From: Pseudomonas asuensis
GTDB taxonomy: Bacteria > Pseudomonadota > Gammaproteobacteria > Pseudomonadales > Pseudomonadaceae
DNA: 64,000 nucleotides
Assembly: GCF_014646755.1 (NCBI RefSeq)
Contig: NZ_BMNW01000006.1
Location: 59,745-123,744, forward strand
Direction of reading: 5' to 3'
Part shown: positions 42,494-51,559 of the stretch, piece after piece
Layout: each line of letters starts with the position of its first letter
Numbering within the stretch: position 1 is the first letter of the stretch
The notes under the pieces: generated by a model
What the model was told of the DNA's origin: nothing
What the model saw: only the letters and a program-made list of their open reading frames with translations
Database searches by the model: none
Position numbers and translations under genes: made by a program

Positions 42494-44311
42494 TCAGGAG
42501 CTAATGGTTGAGGCAGGGCTATCAATAGCATCCTCCTCAAAAAGCCGCGCCAGCTCTACACGTGCCTCCTGAGCGGTCTGCATCACCTTGGCTCGGTCTT
42601 CTCGTACCATATGTTGCGCAGCCAGGACCTGCTCGTCATGCGTGATGAACTGCCTGATTCTAAAGTCTGCCTGACTGGCTGTAAGGCCCAGCCCTTCAAG
42701 GGTGCGTCGGGTCATCTCAAGACTTGAGTACAACGTTTCGCGCACAGGGGTGGCGCCTACATCAAGTAACTGATGTAGATGCTGCCGATTACGGGCACGA
42801 GCAATGACCTTAACGTGTGGGTAGAGACGTTGAACTACCTCTGCAGTACTAACTGCCTTCTCTACGTCATCCAATGCCACGATGAAATATTGGGCGTTAC
42901 CTACCTTGGCTGCACTCAAGATTTCTGGTCGCGTAGGGTCTCCATAAAATACAGGTACGTGTTCAAAGGTACGTGTCATTTCGATGGTGTCTACGGAGGT
43001 GTCCAATGCCACGTATGGGATGTTCTGGGCATGCAGGATGCGCGCAACAATTTGTCCTACCCGTCCCATGCCCGCAATAACGACCCGTGGGCCTTCGCTT
43101 TCAATCGCCTTGAAGCTTTCCGGTATTGGCTTGACAGGCTGCGGTTGGGACTTGAGCCACTGGGTAATAGCAAGCTGTAGCAGTGGGGTGACGGCCATGG
43201 ACAACGTAATGGTCATCAAGAGGATGTCATAGGTACGGGTATCAAAGAGTCCATTACCCTGGGCCAGCTTGAAGACCACGAAAGCAAACTCACCTCCTGC
43301 CGCAAGCACAGTCCCCAGGCGTAATGCCGAGATTGCATCAAGGCCGCCTGCCATCCGGCCAATCATCATTAGCAATGGAAGCTTGATGGCGATGAGTAAG
43401 AGGGTCAAACCAATGATCAAAGCAGGTATTTCAAGTAAAAGGCTTAGGTTTGCCCCCATACCTACACTGATAAAGAAGAGTCCTAGCAGCAGGCCCTTGA
43501 AGGGCTCTATCTGGGATTCAAGCTCATGACGGTATTCAGAATCAGCCAGTAGCAGGCCCGCGAGAAAGGCACCAAGGGCCATCGAAACACCTGCCGTATC
43601 CATCAGCCAGGCGGTGCCAACTACAATAAGCAATGCGGTTGCCGTAGAAACCTCAGGCAGGCCTGTCTTGGCAACGATTCGAAAGACTGGCCGTAACAGA
43701 TAACGCCCGCCTATCACGACTACGGCAATACTGCCCAGCACTTTCAGTCCAGCCATTAACAAACTTTCACCTCCTGTATTGGCACCCTGTGTGGCAAGGA
43801 GCGGCACTAATGCAATCAACGGAATGGCGGCGATATCCTGAAACAGCAGGACGGCAAACGCGAGTCGGCCATGGGGGCTGTTCAATTGTCGGCTCTCCGC
43901 AAGACTTTGTAGGCCGAGGGCCGTGGAGGATAGTGCAAGCCCCAAGCCGAGAATTACGGCCGCTGCAATTGATTGGCCAAAGAAAATAATTGCAAGCGCG
44001 CCGATGGCGACGCCAGTCACGATGACCTGGGCAAGGCCTACGCCAAACACAGCCTTGCGCATAAGCCAGAGTCGTCTGGGCGAAAGTTCAAGGCCAATAA
44101 TGAAAAGAAGGAGCACAACGCCCATTTCAGAAAAGTGCGCGACACTTTCCGGATCGTCAACCAGCTTGAGGACTTGAGGGCCGATAATGACACCTGCCAA
44201 CAGATAGCCCAGTACTGCACCTAATTGAAGCCGTTTTGCCAATGGAACGGTAATGACTGCCGCTAAGAGGAAGATTACCGAGGCTTGTAGAAGGCTGCCT
44301 TCATGTGGCAT
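42494..44311 (-). CDS. KefB/KefC-type monovalent cation:proton antiporter (CPA2)
   Basis: The 605-residue protein has an N-terminal CPA2 exchanger of about 12 helices (LAFAVLLFQDIAAIPLIALV contains the conserved Gln-Asp pair) and a C-terminal RCK/TrkA-N domain (about 405-520) with the nucleotide motif VVIAGMGRVGQIVARIL. This is the KefB/C/YbaL arrangement, which exports K+ for H+ and is often gated by glutathione adducts. No KefF/KefG ancillary gene is adjacent. It may protect cells from electrophiles (inference). Confidence 0.87.
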   Translation of the reverse strand: MPHEGSLLQASVIFLLAAVITVPLAKRLQLGAVLGYLLAGVIIGPQVLKLVDDPESVAHFSEMGVVLLLFIIGLELSPRRLWLMRKAVFGVGLAQVIVTGVAIGALAIIFFGQSIAAAVILGLGLALSSTALGLQSLAESRQLNSPHGRLAFAVLLFQDIAAIPLIALVPLLATQGANTGGESLLMAGLKVLGSIAVVVIGGRYLLRPVFRIVAKTGLPEVSTATALLIVVGTAWLMDTAGVSMALGAFLAGLLLADSEYRHELESQIEPFKGLLLGLFFISVGMGANLSLLLEIPALIIGLTLLLIAIKLPLLMMIGRMAGGLDAISALRLGTVLAAGGEFAFVVFKLAQGNGLFDTRTYDILLMTITLSMAVTPLLQLAITQWLKSQPQPVKPIPESFKAIESEGPRVVIAGMGRVGQIVARILHAQNIPYVALDTSVDTIEMTRTFEHVPVFYGDPTRPEILSAAKVGNAQYFIVALDDVEKAVSTAEVVQRLYPHVKVIARARNRQHLHQLLDVGATPVRETLYSSLEMTRRTLEGLGLTASQADFRIRQFITHDEQVLAAQHMVREDRAKVMQTAQEARVELARLFEEDAIDSPASTISS

Positions 44312-44420
44312 GTAGAAATCCTTTAAGACTGTGACGCCCGGACGTAGTCGGACATGTGGTATGACGCGTGTAGGACACTGCCAATGAGTGACTGGCCTGG
44401 TAACTGTTAACGCAAAACGC

Positions 44421-44446
44421 TCCCGACAGATAAAGCTGCCGGGAGA
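44421..44446 (-). terminator. Terminator candidate after the esterase gene
   Basis: Arms ctcccgacag / ctgccgggag (one mismatch, 6-nt loop) sit 12 nt beyond the esterase stop. On the minus strand a CGTTTTGCG sequence follows, a short T-run. It is a plausible but not strong terminator. Confidence 0.5.
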
Positions 44447-44457
44447 GGATGGGAGGA

Positions 44458-45474
44458 TCAGTTCAGGTGGGCCTTGAGCTCACCTGCTGCCTGACGCATT
44501 GCTGCCTTGACTTCAGGAATAGTGCTCAACGGATTAAGTAAGCCATAATCATGAATCATGCCGTTGTAACGAACGGCGGTCACATCAACACCAGCCTCAT
44601 CGAGCTTTTGTGCATAGGCTTCGCCTTCGTCACGCAGTACATCAAGGCCAGCGGTTTGAATCAGGGCAGGCGGTAGACCTTTCAACTGATTCGTACTGGC
44701 TCGCAACGGGGAGGCATGGATATCGGCGCGCTGTTTGGGATCGGTTGTGTAGTTATCCCAGAACCATTTCATCATCCCGGTAGTCAGGAAGTGCCCCTCA
44801 GCATACTGCTTATACGAGGCAGTATTGAAATTGGCATCTGTCACAGGCCAGAGCAGTAGCTGAAAGCGCAATTTGGGTGTTTTTTGCTCTTTTGCCATCA
44901 GGCTGACGACTGCCGCCATGTTGCCGCCTACACTGTTACCCGCTACAGCCAGGCGACTGCCATCTACTCCAATTTCCTTTCCATGATCAGCTACCCAGCG
45001 GGTGGCCGCGTATGCCTGATTGATGGCAGTAGGATAATGAGCTTCAGGGGAGGGGGTGTAATCTACATAGACTGCAACAGCACCTGAGCCTACTACCAGA
45101 TCATGGATAAGGCGTGCGTGCGTCGGATAATCACCTAACACCCAGCCACCACCGTGAAAGAACATGAACGCTGGCAGATTACCTTTCTGTTGGGCGGGAC
45201 GAACAATAGTCAGCTTGATGTCTTGTCCATCAGCTTTGATTGTACGCTCGCTTACTTCTGTTCCTGACGGGTCAACCTTGACAGAGGCCTGTGCGCCGGT
45301 AAGCACAGCGCGTGCATCCTTTGGGCTTAGTTGTTCAAGAGGCTTGCCACCGCCTGCATTCAGGGCATCGAGGAAGGCCTGGGTCTGATGCTCTGCAACA
45401 GGCTCAGCGGCATAAGCGCTGCTGATGGATGCAGCAAGTGTTAGGGCGGTCAGGGTTTTCTTGAGCATGTTCAT
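44458..45474 (-). CDS. Secreted HSL-family esterase/acetyl esterase
   Basis: The 338-residue protein has a Sec signal peptide (MNMLKKTLTALTLAASISSA then YAA). The HSL-type catalytic apparatus is present: HGGG at 107-110, Ser181 in AGNSVGGN, Asp278 in LDVLRD and His308 in GMIHDYG. It would hydrolyse short-chain esters in the periplasm or outside the cell. The ATG at 45474 is chosen because GGAAG precedes it; an in-frame ATG 12 nt upstream lacks a site. It is divergent from a LysR regulator that may control it. Confidence 0.88.
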   Translation of the reverse strand: MNMLKKTLTALTLAASISSAYAAEPVAEHQTQAFLDALNAGGGKPLEQLSPKDARAVLTGAQASVKVDPSGTEVSERTIKADGQDIKLTIVRPAQQKGNLPAFMFFHGGGWVLGDYPTHARLIHDLVVGSGAVAVYVDYTPSPEAHYPTAINQAYAATRWVADHGKEIGVDGSRLAVAGNSVGGNMAAVVSLMAKEQKTPKLRFQLLLWPVTDANFNTASYKQYAEGHFLTTGMMKWFWDNYTTDPKQRADIHASPLRASTNQLKGLPPALIQTAGLDVLRDEGEAYAQKLDEAGVDVTAVRYNGMIHDYGLLNPLSTIPEVKAAMRQAAGELKAHLN

Positions 45475-45632
45475 GTTGGCTTCCATTCAAATGAGGTTTG
45501 GACTAACTAAGCCCTAACAGGCCGCGTCGGCGCGTTTACCTGTGTAGGCGGTATGGCGCTACTTTAGGCCTGGTCTAAGATGGATACAATTATCTAAAAT
45601 AGAGACTTATTGATTCTAAAAAAGGGACAATA

Positions 45633-46517
45633 GTGGACCGCCTTGAATGCATGCATGCATTTGTCGCTACGGTAAATGCCAATGGGTTTGCTGCCGCAGC
45701 ACGTATGCTGGGTGTACCTCGCTCAAAGGTCAGTAAACAGATTCAGGCGCTGGAGGAGGCGCTCGGCGTGCAATTGCTGCTGCGCACGACTCGCAGTCTG
45801 CATCTCACAGAATCGGGCAGTGACTACTATGAGGCCTGTCGGGAAGTGTTGGCCTCGGTGGACGAGGCGGAACAGCGAGCGCGTAGCAGTCTTGCAGAGG
45901 TACAAGGTGTACTGCGGGTCAACGCTCCGATGTCATTCGGGCTGTGCCGGTTGGGGCCATTGATTCCAAGGTTTTACCAGCGACATCCAAAGGTGGAGTT
46001 GCAGTTGGTGTTTAGCGACCAGCAAGTTGACCCTGTAAAAGGGGGATTCGATGTAACTATCCGCATTGCAAGTCTTGCAGACTCTTCAATGGTGGCCCGA
46101 CATCTGGCTCCTGCACCGCGTGTACTGGTTGCCTCCCCTGACTATCTCAAGCACAAGGGCATCCCACGGATCCCGCGTGATCTGGCCGCTCACCAGTGCC
46201 TGAATTACGGCTACCTCCAAGGTGGCGTGAGCCTGCAGCTCAGCAATGGACGAGAGACGCAGAGCGTGCATGTGACCGGTCCCCTGCATGCCAACAATGG
46301 TGATCTTCTGGCGCAGGCCGCAGAAGCAGGAATGGGGATTGCGCTATTGCCAACGTTCATTGTGAAGAAGGCACTAGAAGAAGGGCGGCTCGTTTGCGTA
46401 ATGTCTGACTGGCAGGCGCCTCCTATTTCCATCAATGCCGTTTATCCAACGGCTCGGCGCATACCCCTCAAAACTCGTACGTTTCTAGACTTCCTCGTTC
46501 AGGAGCTGAGCAACTGA
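45633..46517 (+). CDS. LysR-family transcriptional regulator
   Basis: The 294-residue protein starts with GTG and reads MDRLECMHAFVATVNANGFA, then AARMLGVPRSKVSKQIQALE as its winged helix-turn-helix. The effector domain contains GVLRVNAPMSFGLCRLGPL. GGGA precedes the start. It is divergent from the esterase gene; the 158-bp gap contains the imperfect dyad agatggatacaattatct, of LysR-box shape. It belongs to the same broad subgroup as the two MDKLLALR regulators. Confidence 0.86.
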   Translation: MDRLECMHAFVATVNANGFAAAARMLGVPRSKVSKQIQALEEALGVQLLLRTTRSLHLTESGSDYYEACREVLASVDEAEQRARSSLAEVQGVLRVNAPMSFGLCRLGPLIPRFYQRHPKVELQLVFSDQQVDPVKGGFDVTIRIASLADSSMVARHLAPAPRVLVASPDYLKHKGIPRIPRDLAAHQCLNYGYLQGGVSLQLSNGRETQSVHVTGPLHANNGDLLAQAAEAGMGIALLPTFIVKKALEEGRLVCVMSDWQAPPISINAVYPTARRIPLKTRTFLDFLVQELSN

Positions 46518-46841
46518 TCCACCAACAGGCATACCTGATATAGGACTTAGGCGTAGCAGGATCCAATCATGCCCTTATGCCTTCTGGTCAAGCTGAGTAT
46601 CTGAAGTTGCTTGAGTGCCATGGGCTATAAGCGCCTGACCAGTCGGTATCAAAGATCGATGCCAGAAGCCTGTGAGCTTTACGCAGATAATGGCTCTTAT
46701 CTTATTTCGCTCAGTAGGGCTATATAACGAATGTGCTATTAAGTTTGAGACGCATTATTGATTGAGAGTGCTTTGAACTAACATTCCTGCTGGATTTTGC
46801 TGTGCACGTCTGCTTTTACCTATTCATAGGAATGTCTGGCC
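46518..46841. other. Gap before the TonB-dependent receptor
   Basis: No gene was supported. A weak Fur-box-like sequence (gataatggctcttatctta, 46686-46704) and an AT-rich stretch at about 46712-46765 could form the receptor promoter. Fur control is expected for siderophore receptors but the match is poor (11 of 19 by eye). Confidence 0.35.
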
Positions 46842-49058
46842 ATGGTCTCTCGGGAACGGAATGTTTTTTTAAGGCAACCTTATCGTCTGGTATTTAGTGC
46901 TGCCTTGTGTGTCATACCTATCTTTGGAACGACACAGGCTGCTGAATCGGGCGCATCCGAAACAGAAAATTCAACGCTGAGCCTCGACAGTACAATTATT
47001 ACTGCAACCGAAGCGGCTCCCGATGCGTTACCACCAGCCTATGGGGGAGGACAGGTCGCACGTGGTGGACAGCTGGGTATTTTGGGTAATCAGGACATCA
47101 TGGACGTTCCGTTTACCACTTCCAGCTATACGTCAAAACTTATTGAAGACCAACAGGGGCACACTGTTGGTGATGTCCTTTCAAATGACTCTTCAGTCAG
47201 AGTGGCATCAGGCTATGGTAATGCCGCTCAGGTGTTTGTCATTCGAGGCTTTCCGCTTACAGGCGATGACATTTCATACAACGGTCTTTACGGGGTGATA
47301 CCCCGACAGCTTATTGCGACTGAAGCTGTAGAGCGCGTTGAGGTTTTTAAGGGGCCTAATGCCTTTATCAATGGCGTTACACCAACCGGATCGGGCATCG
47401 GCGGCGGGGTCAATATTCAGCCAAAGCGGGCCGAGGAGACATCCGTAAGACGGTTCACGACTGATTTCACTAGCGACGGACAACTCGGTCAGCATTTGGA
47501 TATAGGTGAGCGCATTGGGGAAGATGATCGCTTTGGCGTTCGGCTGAATCTGGCGCAGCGAGAGGGAGACACATCCGTCGATGATGAAAGCCAGCGAACC
47601 AAACTCTTTGCCCTCGGACTTGATTACCGTGGCGATCGTTTCCGGGTATCGGGAGACTTCGGTTATCAGAAGCAGCGCCTTAACGGCGACCGTAATGTCG
47701 TCTATGTAGGCAGTAGTCTAACTAAAATTCCTAAGGCACCTTCAGCAGATACCAATTATGGTCACGATTGGACGAAGTCCGAGCTAGAAGATACGTTTGG
47801 CATGCTTAGAGGAGAATATGACATCAGTGAAAACTGGACAGCGTATGCTGCTGCGGGCGCCAAGCACACGCACGAGGCAGGCACATACTCAAGTCCAACG
47901 CTGATTGACTCGCTGGAGACGATAACCAGTTCGAGTTCTTTCTTTCCCCATGACGAAGATAACCGCAGTGCCATGGGCGGGCTTAGAGGGCACCTCCAAA
48001 CCGGGTTGATCAGCCATCAGATCAACCTTGGCGTAGCAGGCATATGGGCTGAACAACGGTCGGCATATTTGTACACCAGAGCCACCCGTTACACTACTAA
48101 TCTGTACCACCCTGTGCCTAACGTGGAGCCTCCCTTAAATGGAAGCTTTGGAGGGGATGTACGCGACCCGAATATCACCGGCAAGACCAAGAATCGAAGC
48201 ATAGCGCTCTCTGATACCCTAGGCTTTCTGGATGACCGAATACTGCTTACCGCCGGCGTACGGCGTCAGTCTTTGAATGTCAGCGGTTGGGGCTATAACG
48301 AGCAACGTAACGCTCGTTACAACGAGACTATTACTACGCCCATTTATGGCATTGTTATTAAGCCTTGGGACTACATATCCTTTTATGCCAATCGTATTGA
48401 AGGGCTGGCAAAAGGGCCTACTGCACCTGCAACAGGTGGCAGTGTTGCCATTATAAATAAAGGAGAGGTCTTTCCGCCTGCCCGGTCAAAGCAAGTCGAG
48501 GCCGGTGTAAAGCTTGACCTCGATACCTTTGGGGCCAGCCTGGGCATATATCAGATTGAGCAGCCTGCAGACGGGTATATCCAAGGGAACATGTATGTTC
48601 GCGAGGGCGAGCAGCGTAATCGGGGAGTTGAGCTGAATGTTTATGGCGAACCCTGGCAAGGCCTGCGCCTCTTGGCAGGTGCTACCCTTATCGACACCAA
48701 ACTTAAAGACACGCAGGGGGGGACTAATGATGGTAACCATGCAATTGGCGTCCCTGACTTTCAATACAACCTTGGCGTTGACTGGGATGTACCTGGACTA
48801 GAGGGGGCTGCGCTTAACGCTCGAATGTTACGAACAGGTGGTCAATATGCTGATGCAGCCAATAACCTGAGCATTCCTGCCTGGACTCGAGTGGATTTAG
48901 GCGCACGGTACGGCTTCAAAGTAGAAAACAAGGACGTAACCCTGCGCGCCAACGTTGAAAACGTTGCAAACAAGGCTTATTGGCAGTCTGCCTATGGTGG
49001 CTACCTGACCCAAGGTGAGCCTCGTACCGTCAAGCTCTCGGCCAGTATCGACTTCTAA
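46842..49058 (+). CDS. TonB-dependent siderophore receptor
   Basis: The 738-residue outer-membrane protein has a signal peptide (ending FGTTQAAES), a possible TonB box (DSTIITATEAAP), a plug (about 80-200: VGDVLSNDSSVRVASGYGN, FVIRGFPLTGDDISYNG, then VERVEVFKGPNAFINGV) and a 22-strand barrel that ends with Phe as expected for BAM targets. It resembles the ferrichrome/ferrioxamine receptor group (FiuA-like) from memory; the ligand is not certain. It stands alone, with no sigma/anti-sigma pair nearby. Confidence 0.88.
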   Translation: MVSRERNVFLRQPYRLVFSAALCVIPIFGTTQAAESGASETENSTLSLDSTIITATEAAPDALPPAYGGGQVARGGQLGILGNQDIMDVPFTTSSYTSKLIEDQQGHTVGDVLSNDSSVRVASGYGNAAQVFVIRGFPLTGDDISYNGLYGVIPRQLIATEAVERVEVFKGPNAFINGVTPTGSGIGGGVNIQPKRAEETSVRRFTTDFTSDGQLGQHLDIGERIGEDDRFGVRLNLAQREGDTSVDDESQRTKLFALGLDYRGDRFRVSGDFGYQKQRLNGDRNVVYVGSSLTKIPKAPSADTNYGHDWTKSELEDTFGMLRGEYDISENWTAYAAAGAKHTHEAGTYSSPTLIDSLETITSSSSFFPHDEDNRSAMGGLRGHLQTGLISHQINLGVAGIWAEQRSAYLYTRATRYTTNLYHPVPNVEPPLNGSFGGDVRDPNITGKTKNRSIALSDTLGFLDDRILLTAGVRRQSLNVSGWGYNEQRNARYNETITTPIYGIVIKPWDYISFYANRIEGLAKGPTAPATGGSVAIINKGEVFPPARSKQVEAGVKLDLDTFGASLGIYQIEQPADGYIQGNMYVREGEQRNRGVELNVYGEPWQGLRLLAGATLIDTKLKDTQGGTNDGNHAIGVPDFQYNLGVDWDVPGLEGAALNARMLRTGGQYADAANNLSIPAWTRVDLGARYGFKVENKDVTLRANVENVANKAYWQSAYGGYLTQGEPRTVKLSASIDF

Positions 49059-49528
49059 CGCCGTTGCGAAGCGGGCCTGCTGAAACCAGGTCCTCTTTGT
49101 GATCTCTGCTTATTGTTGAAATGATTTAATTAAACAATCCCTCTTGTGTGAACCATGGATTTTTCAGGGTGATTTAGTCTTGTTTAAGGTCTTTAGTCAC
49201 CCTAATCAGGGACCTGGAGCGCGCCATACGCATTGTGAGAGGCGCACAATGACGGTAATCGCCCTTTCAGATAGTCAGAGTAGTTCATGCCTGCCGTTGC
49301 TATAGAAAGTCAATTACGGGAAAGAACATAATTTACGTGGAGAGCATAGTTAGAAGTGTTGGACGCAGCGAAGTCTCAGCTCGGCTATTCAGCGCTAGTG
49401 ATCAGGCGCGCCAAATACCAGCTGTACGGTAGTCCCACTCTGACACATCCAAATAAGGAAATGGCTAACGTAAACTAATTGAAACAGAGCCTTGGCAGTA
49501 ATAGCCTTTGAAGCAATACAGGATTGTG
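49059..49528. other. Gap between convergent receptor and LysR genes
   Basis: No gene was supported. No T-run terminator stands out after the receptor stop. A short imperfect repeat (gtgatttagtcttgtt and ctttagtcaccctaat) near 49170-49205 is the only dyad. Otherwise nothing. Confidence 0.45.
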
Positions 49529-50440
49529 TTAACTCGTGCTTTCTCTAGAAAGAATCTCTTCAAGGAAATCAATAAATACACGAATGCGCGTAGAACCCCG
49601 GTGATTGGGTAAATAAAGAGCGTTGATAGAGCCATTAGCGCTGCCTGGATGGACATCATAGCCTGAGTACAGGCGTGTCATTCTGCCCTGATGCACATCC
49701 TTGATAACAAGCCAGTCTGCAAGCAGGGCTAGTCCCTCTCCTGCAAGTACTGCTCGTCGCAGCACATCTGCATTATTGCTTTGCATCCGTCCATGAGCGT
49801 TCACGGAGACCTGCTCTTCACCTTGACGGAACAGCCAAGTATAGCCACTGCCTCCATAATCAAAGAGCAAACAGCAATGCTCACTTATGTCATGGGGAAG
49901 GGTAGGTGTGGGTTTCCTTACAAGATAGTGAGGGCTGGCCACTATCCAGCGTTCAAACCAACCAACCGGCTTGCAAATGATTTCTTCAGTGGACACACTC
50001 GACCCGAGCCGCACGGATAGATCTATCCTATCCTTAAGCAAATCAACTCTCGCGTCACTCAAATGCAGGCTGATTTCAAGGTCGGGATGCTGAGCAAGTA
50101 GACGTGGCAGATGAGGTGCAATAACCCGTCGACCGAACTCTACGGGTACACTGACACGCAGCTTGCCGCGTGCGCAGGTACCGCGATCGGTGACTGCATT
50201 GTCGGCGCGCTCCAAAGCTTCGAGAATAGCGACAGCGCTATCAAAATATAACTGACCTGCTTCAGTAGGGAAGTTATGTCGGGTACTGCGGTTCAGCAGA
50301 GCAGAGCCTAGTTCAGCCTCCAGGGCCGCAACTTGCCGAGTAACCGATGAGGTGGCAATTTGAAGCTTGCGCGCGGCAGCAGAGTAGCCGCCACAGCGTA
50401 CAGTTTCCACAAACATTCTAAGCGCAAGTAATTTATCCAT
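49529..50440 (-). CDS. LysR-family transcriptional regulator
   Basis: The 303-residue protein begins MDKLLALRMFVETVRCGGYS, then AAARKLQIATSSVTRQVAALE. The effector domain has LRVSVPVEFGRRVIAPHLPR. An ATG at 50440 is used; a 54-nt upstream extension carries no family sequence. It faces away from the cytochrome/molybdenum-enzyme operon, 0.6 kb to the first supported ORF and 1.1 kb to the cytochrome gene, and could regulate it. It is a close paralogue of the regulator at about 30 kb. Confidence 0.87.
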   Translation of the reverse strand: MDKLLALRMFVETVRCGGYSAAARKLQIATSSVTRQVAALEAELGSALLNRSTRHNFPTEAGQLYFDSAVAILEALERADNAVTDRGTCARGKLRVSVPVEFGRRVIAPHLPRLLAQHPDLEISLHLSDARVDLLKDRIDLSVRLGSSVSTEEIICKPVGWFERWIVASPHYLVRKPTPTLPHDISEHCCLLFDYGGSGYTWLFRQGEEQVSVNAHGRMQSNNADVLRRAVLAGEGLALLADWLVIKDVHQGRMTRLYSGYDVHPGSANGSINALYLPNHRGSTRIRVFIDFLEEILSRESTS

Positions 50441-51073
50441 CTGAGCGACCTGGCAAATATCAATTCCGGTTCTGACCAGACTTGGTATGGCCACTTCAAG
50501 TTAGATTGATACCTGGCAGAAGGATTGAATAAACGTGCTCTTAATAGTGGCTTTTCAGTACAGAGCAAACAGGGCAAGCACAAGACTTGATATGGCTACA
50601 ATTTTCGGACCAACCTCAGACAGGCGCCTCGTCTATTAAGCGATGCTGATGACGAGAGTCTTATCTAGATTGCATTCAATCCTATAGCTGTTTGGATTAG
50701 GCACATAAACCTCACGCTACCCCGTCAGTCTGTATAACTACCCGGCAAAATCCAGCGATGCAGCTGACTTAATGGGCCATGGTTGAGCTTTTCCCAGCCT
50801 TGAAGGAAAGCTTTCACTACTAAAGCTCACACCTGCGTACAAAAGTAGGACGCTACTGGCCATGGACCATGATGGACGGAGGGCTAGAGTCATGCCGTAT
50901 GATCACGTTGCAGGTATTTTAAGGAAAACATCAAAGCGTAGGGAACGGCAGCTTTGCTCTTGGCGCAAAACGCCGTTGCGTCTGTTTCGGATACTCCGGT
51001 TCATAGGTATTTTTTACTCTTAGGTCATCTAACCACGGCCAAACGGTCGAGCCGGTGGTCTGGGAGACGGCTT
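50441..51073. other. Intergenic region upstream of the molybdenum-hydroxylase operon
   Basis: About 630 nt with no supported ORF; presumably promoter and LysR-binding DNA for the operon. No clear dyad was found. A short stretch is T/A-rich near 50.62-50.70 kb. Confidence 0.4.
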
Positions 51074-51559
51074 ATGAACCTGCCTCTATGTCCAAATAAA
51101 TACTTGAAGACCATGGCATGGCGTTTTCTCGATGCGTTGAAGGGGACGCCGAGCTGTGAAAGTAGCATTGATAGAAGTGACCCATTAGGGTCGCTATACT
51201 CATGCGGTTATCCGGCGCTCAGCCAAACAGCTATACCGGAAGAGCATTTATATCTGGGGCGATTACTTGTCTTGCCATCTCTCCCTGCTCAGTGGCGACG
51301 CATGGCTGATATTGCTCGATACCGTGCTCTGCTTTATGGCATAGCCAACCCTTGTTTCGAAGCATTGTCAGTGCGCTTGGGAGCAAGACTATCGAAAGAC
51401 TTACCCACAGACTTCTTCAGTGCAAGCTCAGCTTTAAAGTCGCAACCGAGCGGCCATAACCACTTGCACTGTGCCTTGTTATCAATATGCATAACGCTTG
51501 TGTTCTGGTCCGCCCTTTACACTGCGTGTTACAAGGATCTGTGCGGGGTGTTGCGATGA
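51074..51559 (+). CDS. Hypothetical ORF coupled to the triheme cytochrome gene
   Basis: A 161-residue frame from an ATG with GGGAGA 6 nt upstream (MNLPLCPNKYLKTMAWRFLD) ends in a TGA that overlaps the cytochrome ATG (ATGA). The C-terminus has one hydrophobic segment (ALLSICITLVFWSALYTA). No family is recognised, and codon use does not look strongly coding by eye. It could be a small membrane protein of the operon or a chance frame; the frame extends further upstream without a better start. Confidence 0.35.
   Translation: MNLPLCPNKYLKTMAWRFLDALKGTPSCESSIDRSDPLGSLYSCGYPALSQTAIPEEHLYLGRLLVLPSLPAQWRRMADIARYRALLYGIANPCFEALSVRLGARLSKDLPTDFFSASSALKSQPSGHNHLHCALLSICITLVFWSALYTACYKDLCGVLR

Noticed and set aside
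46686-46704. Fur box upstream of the TonB-dependent receptor
   Set aside because: Only about 11 of 19 positions fit the consensus by eye and it lies 137 nt from the start codon; not enough to list as a site.
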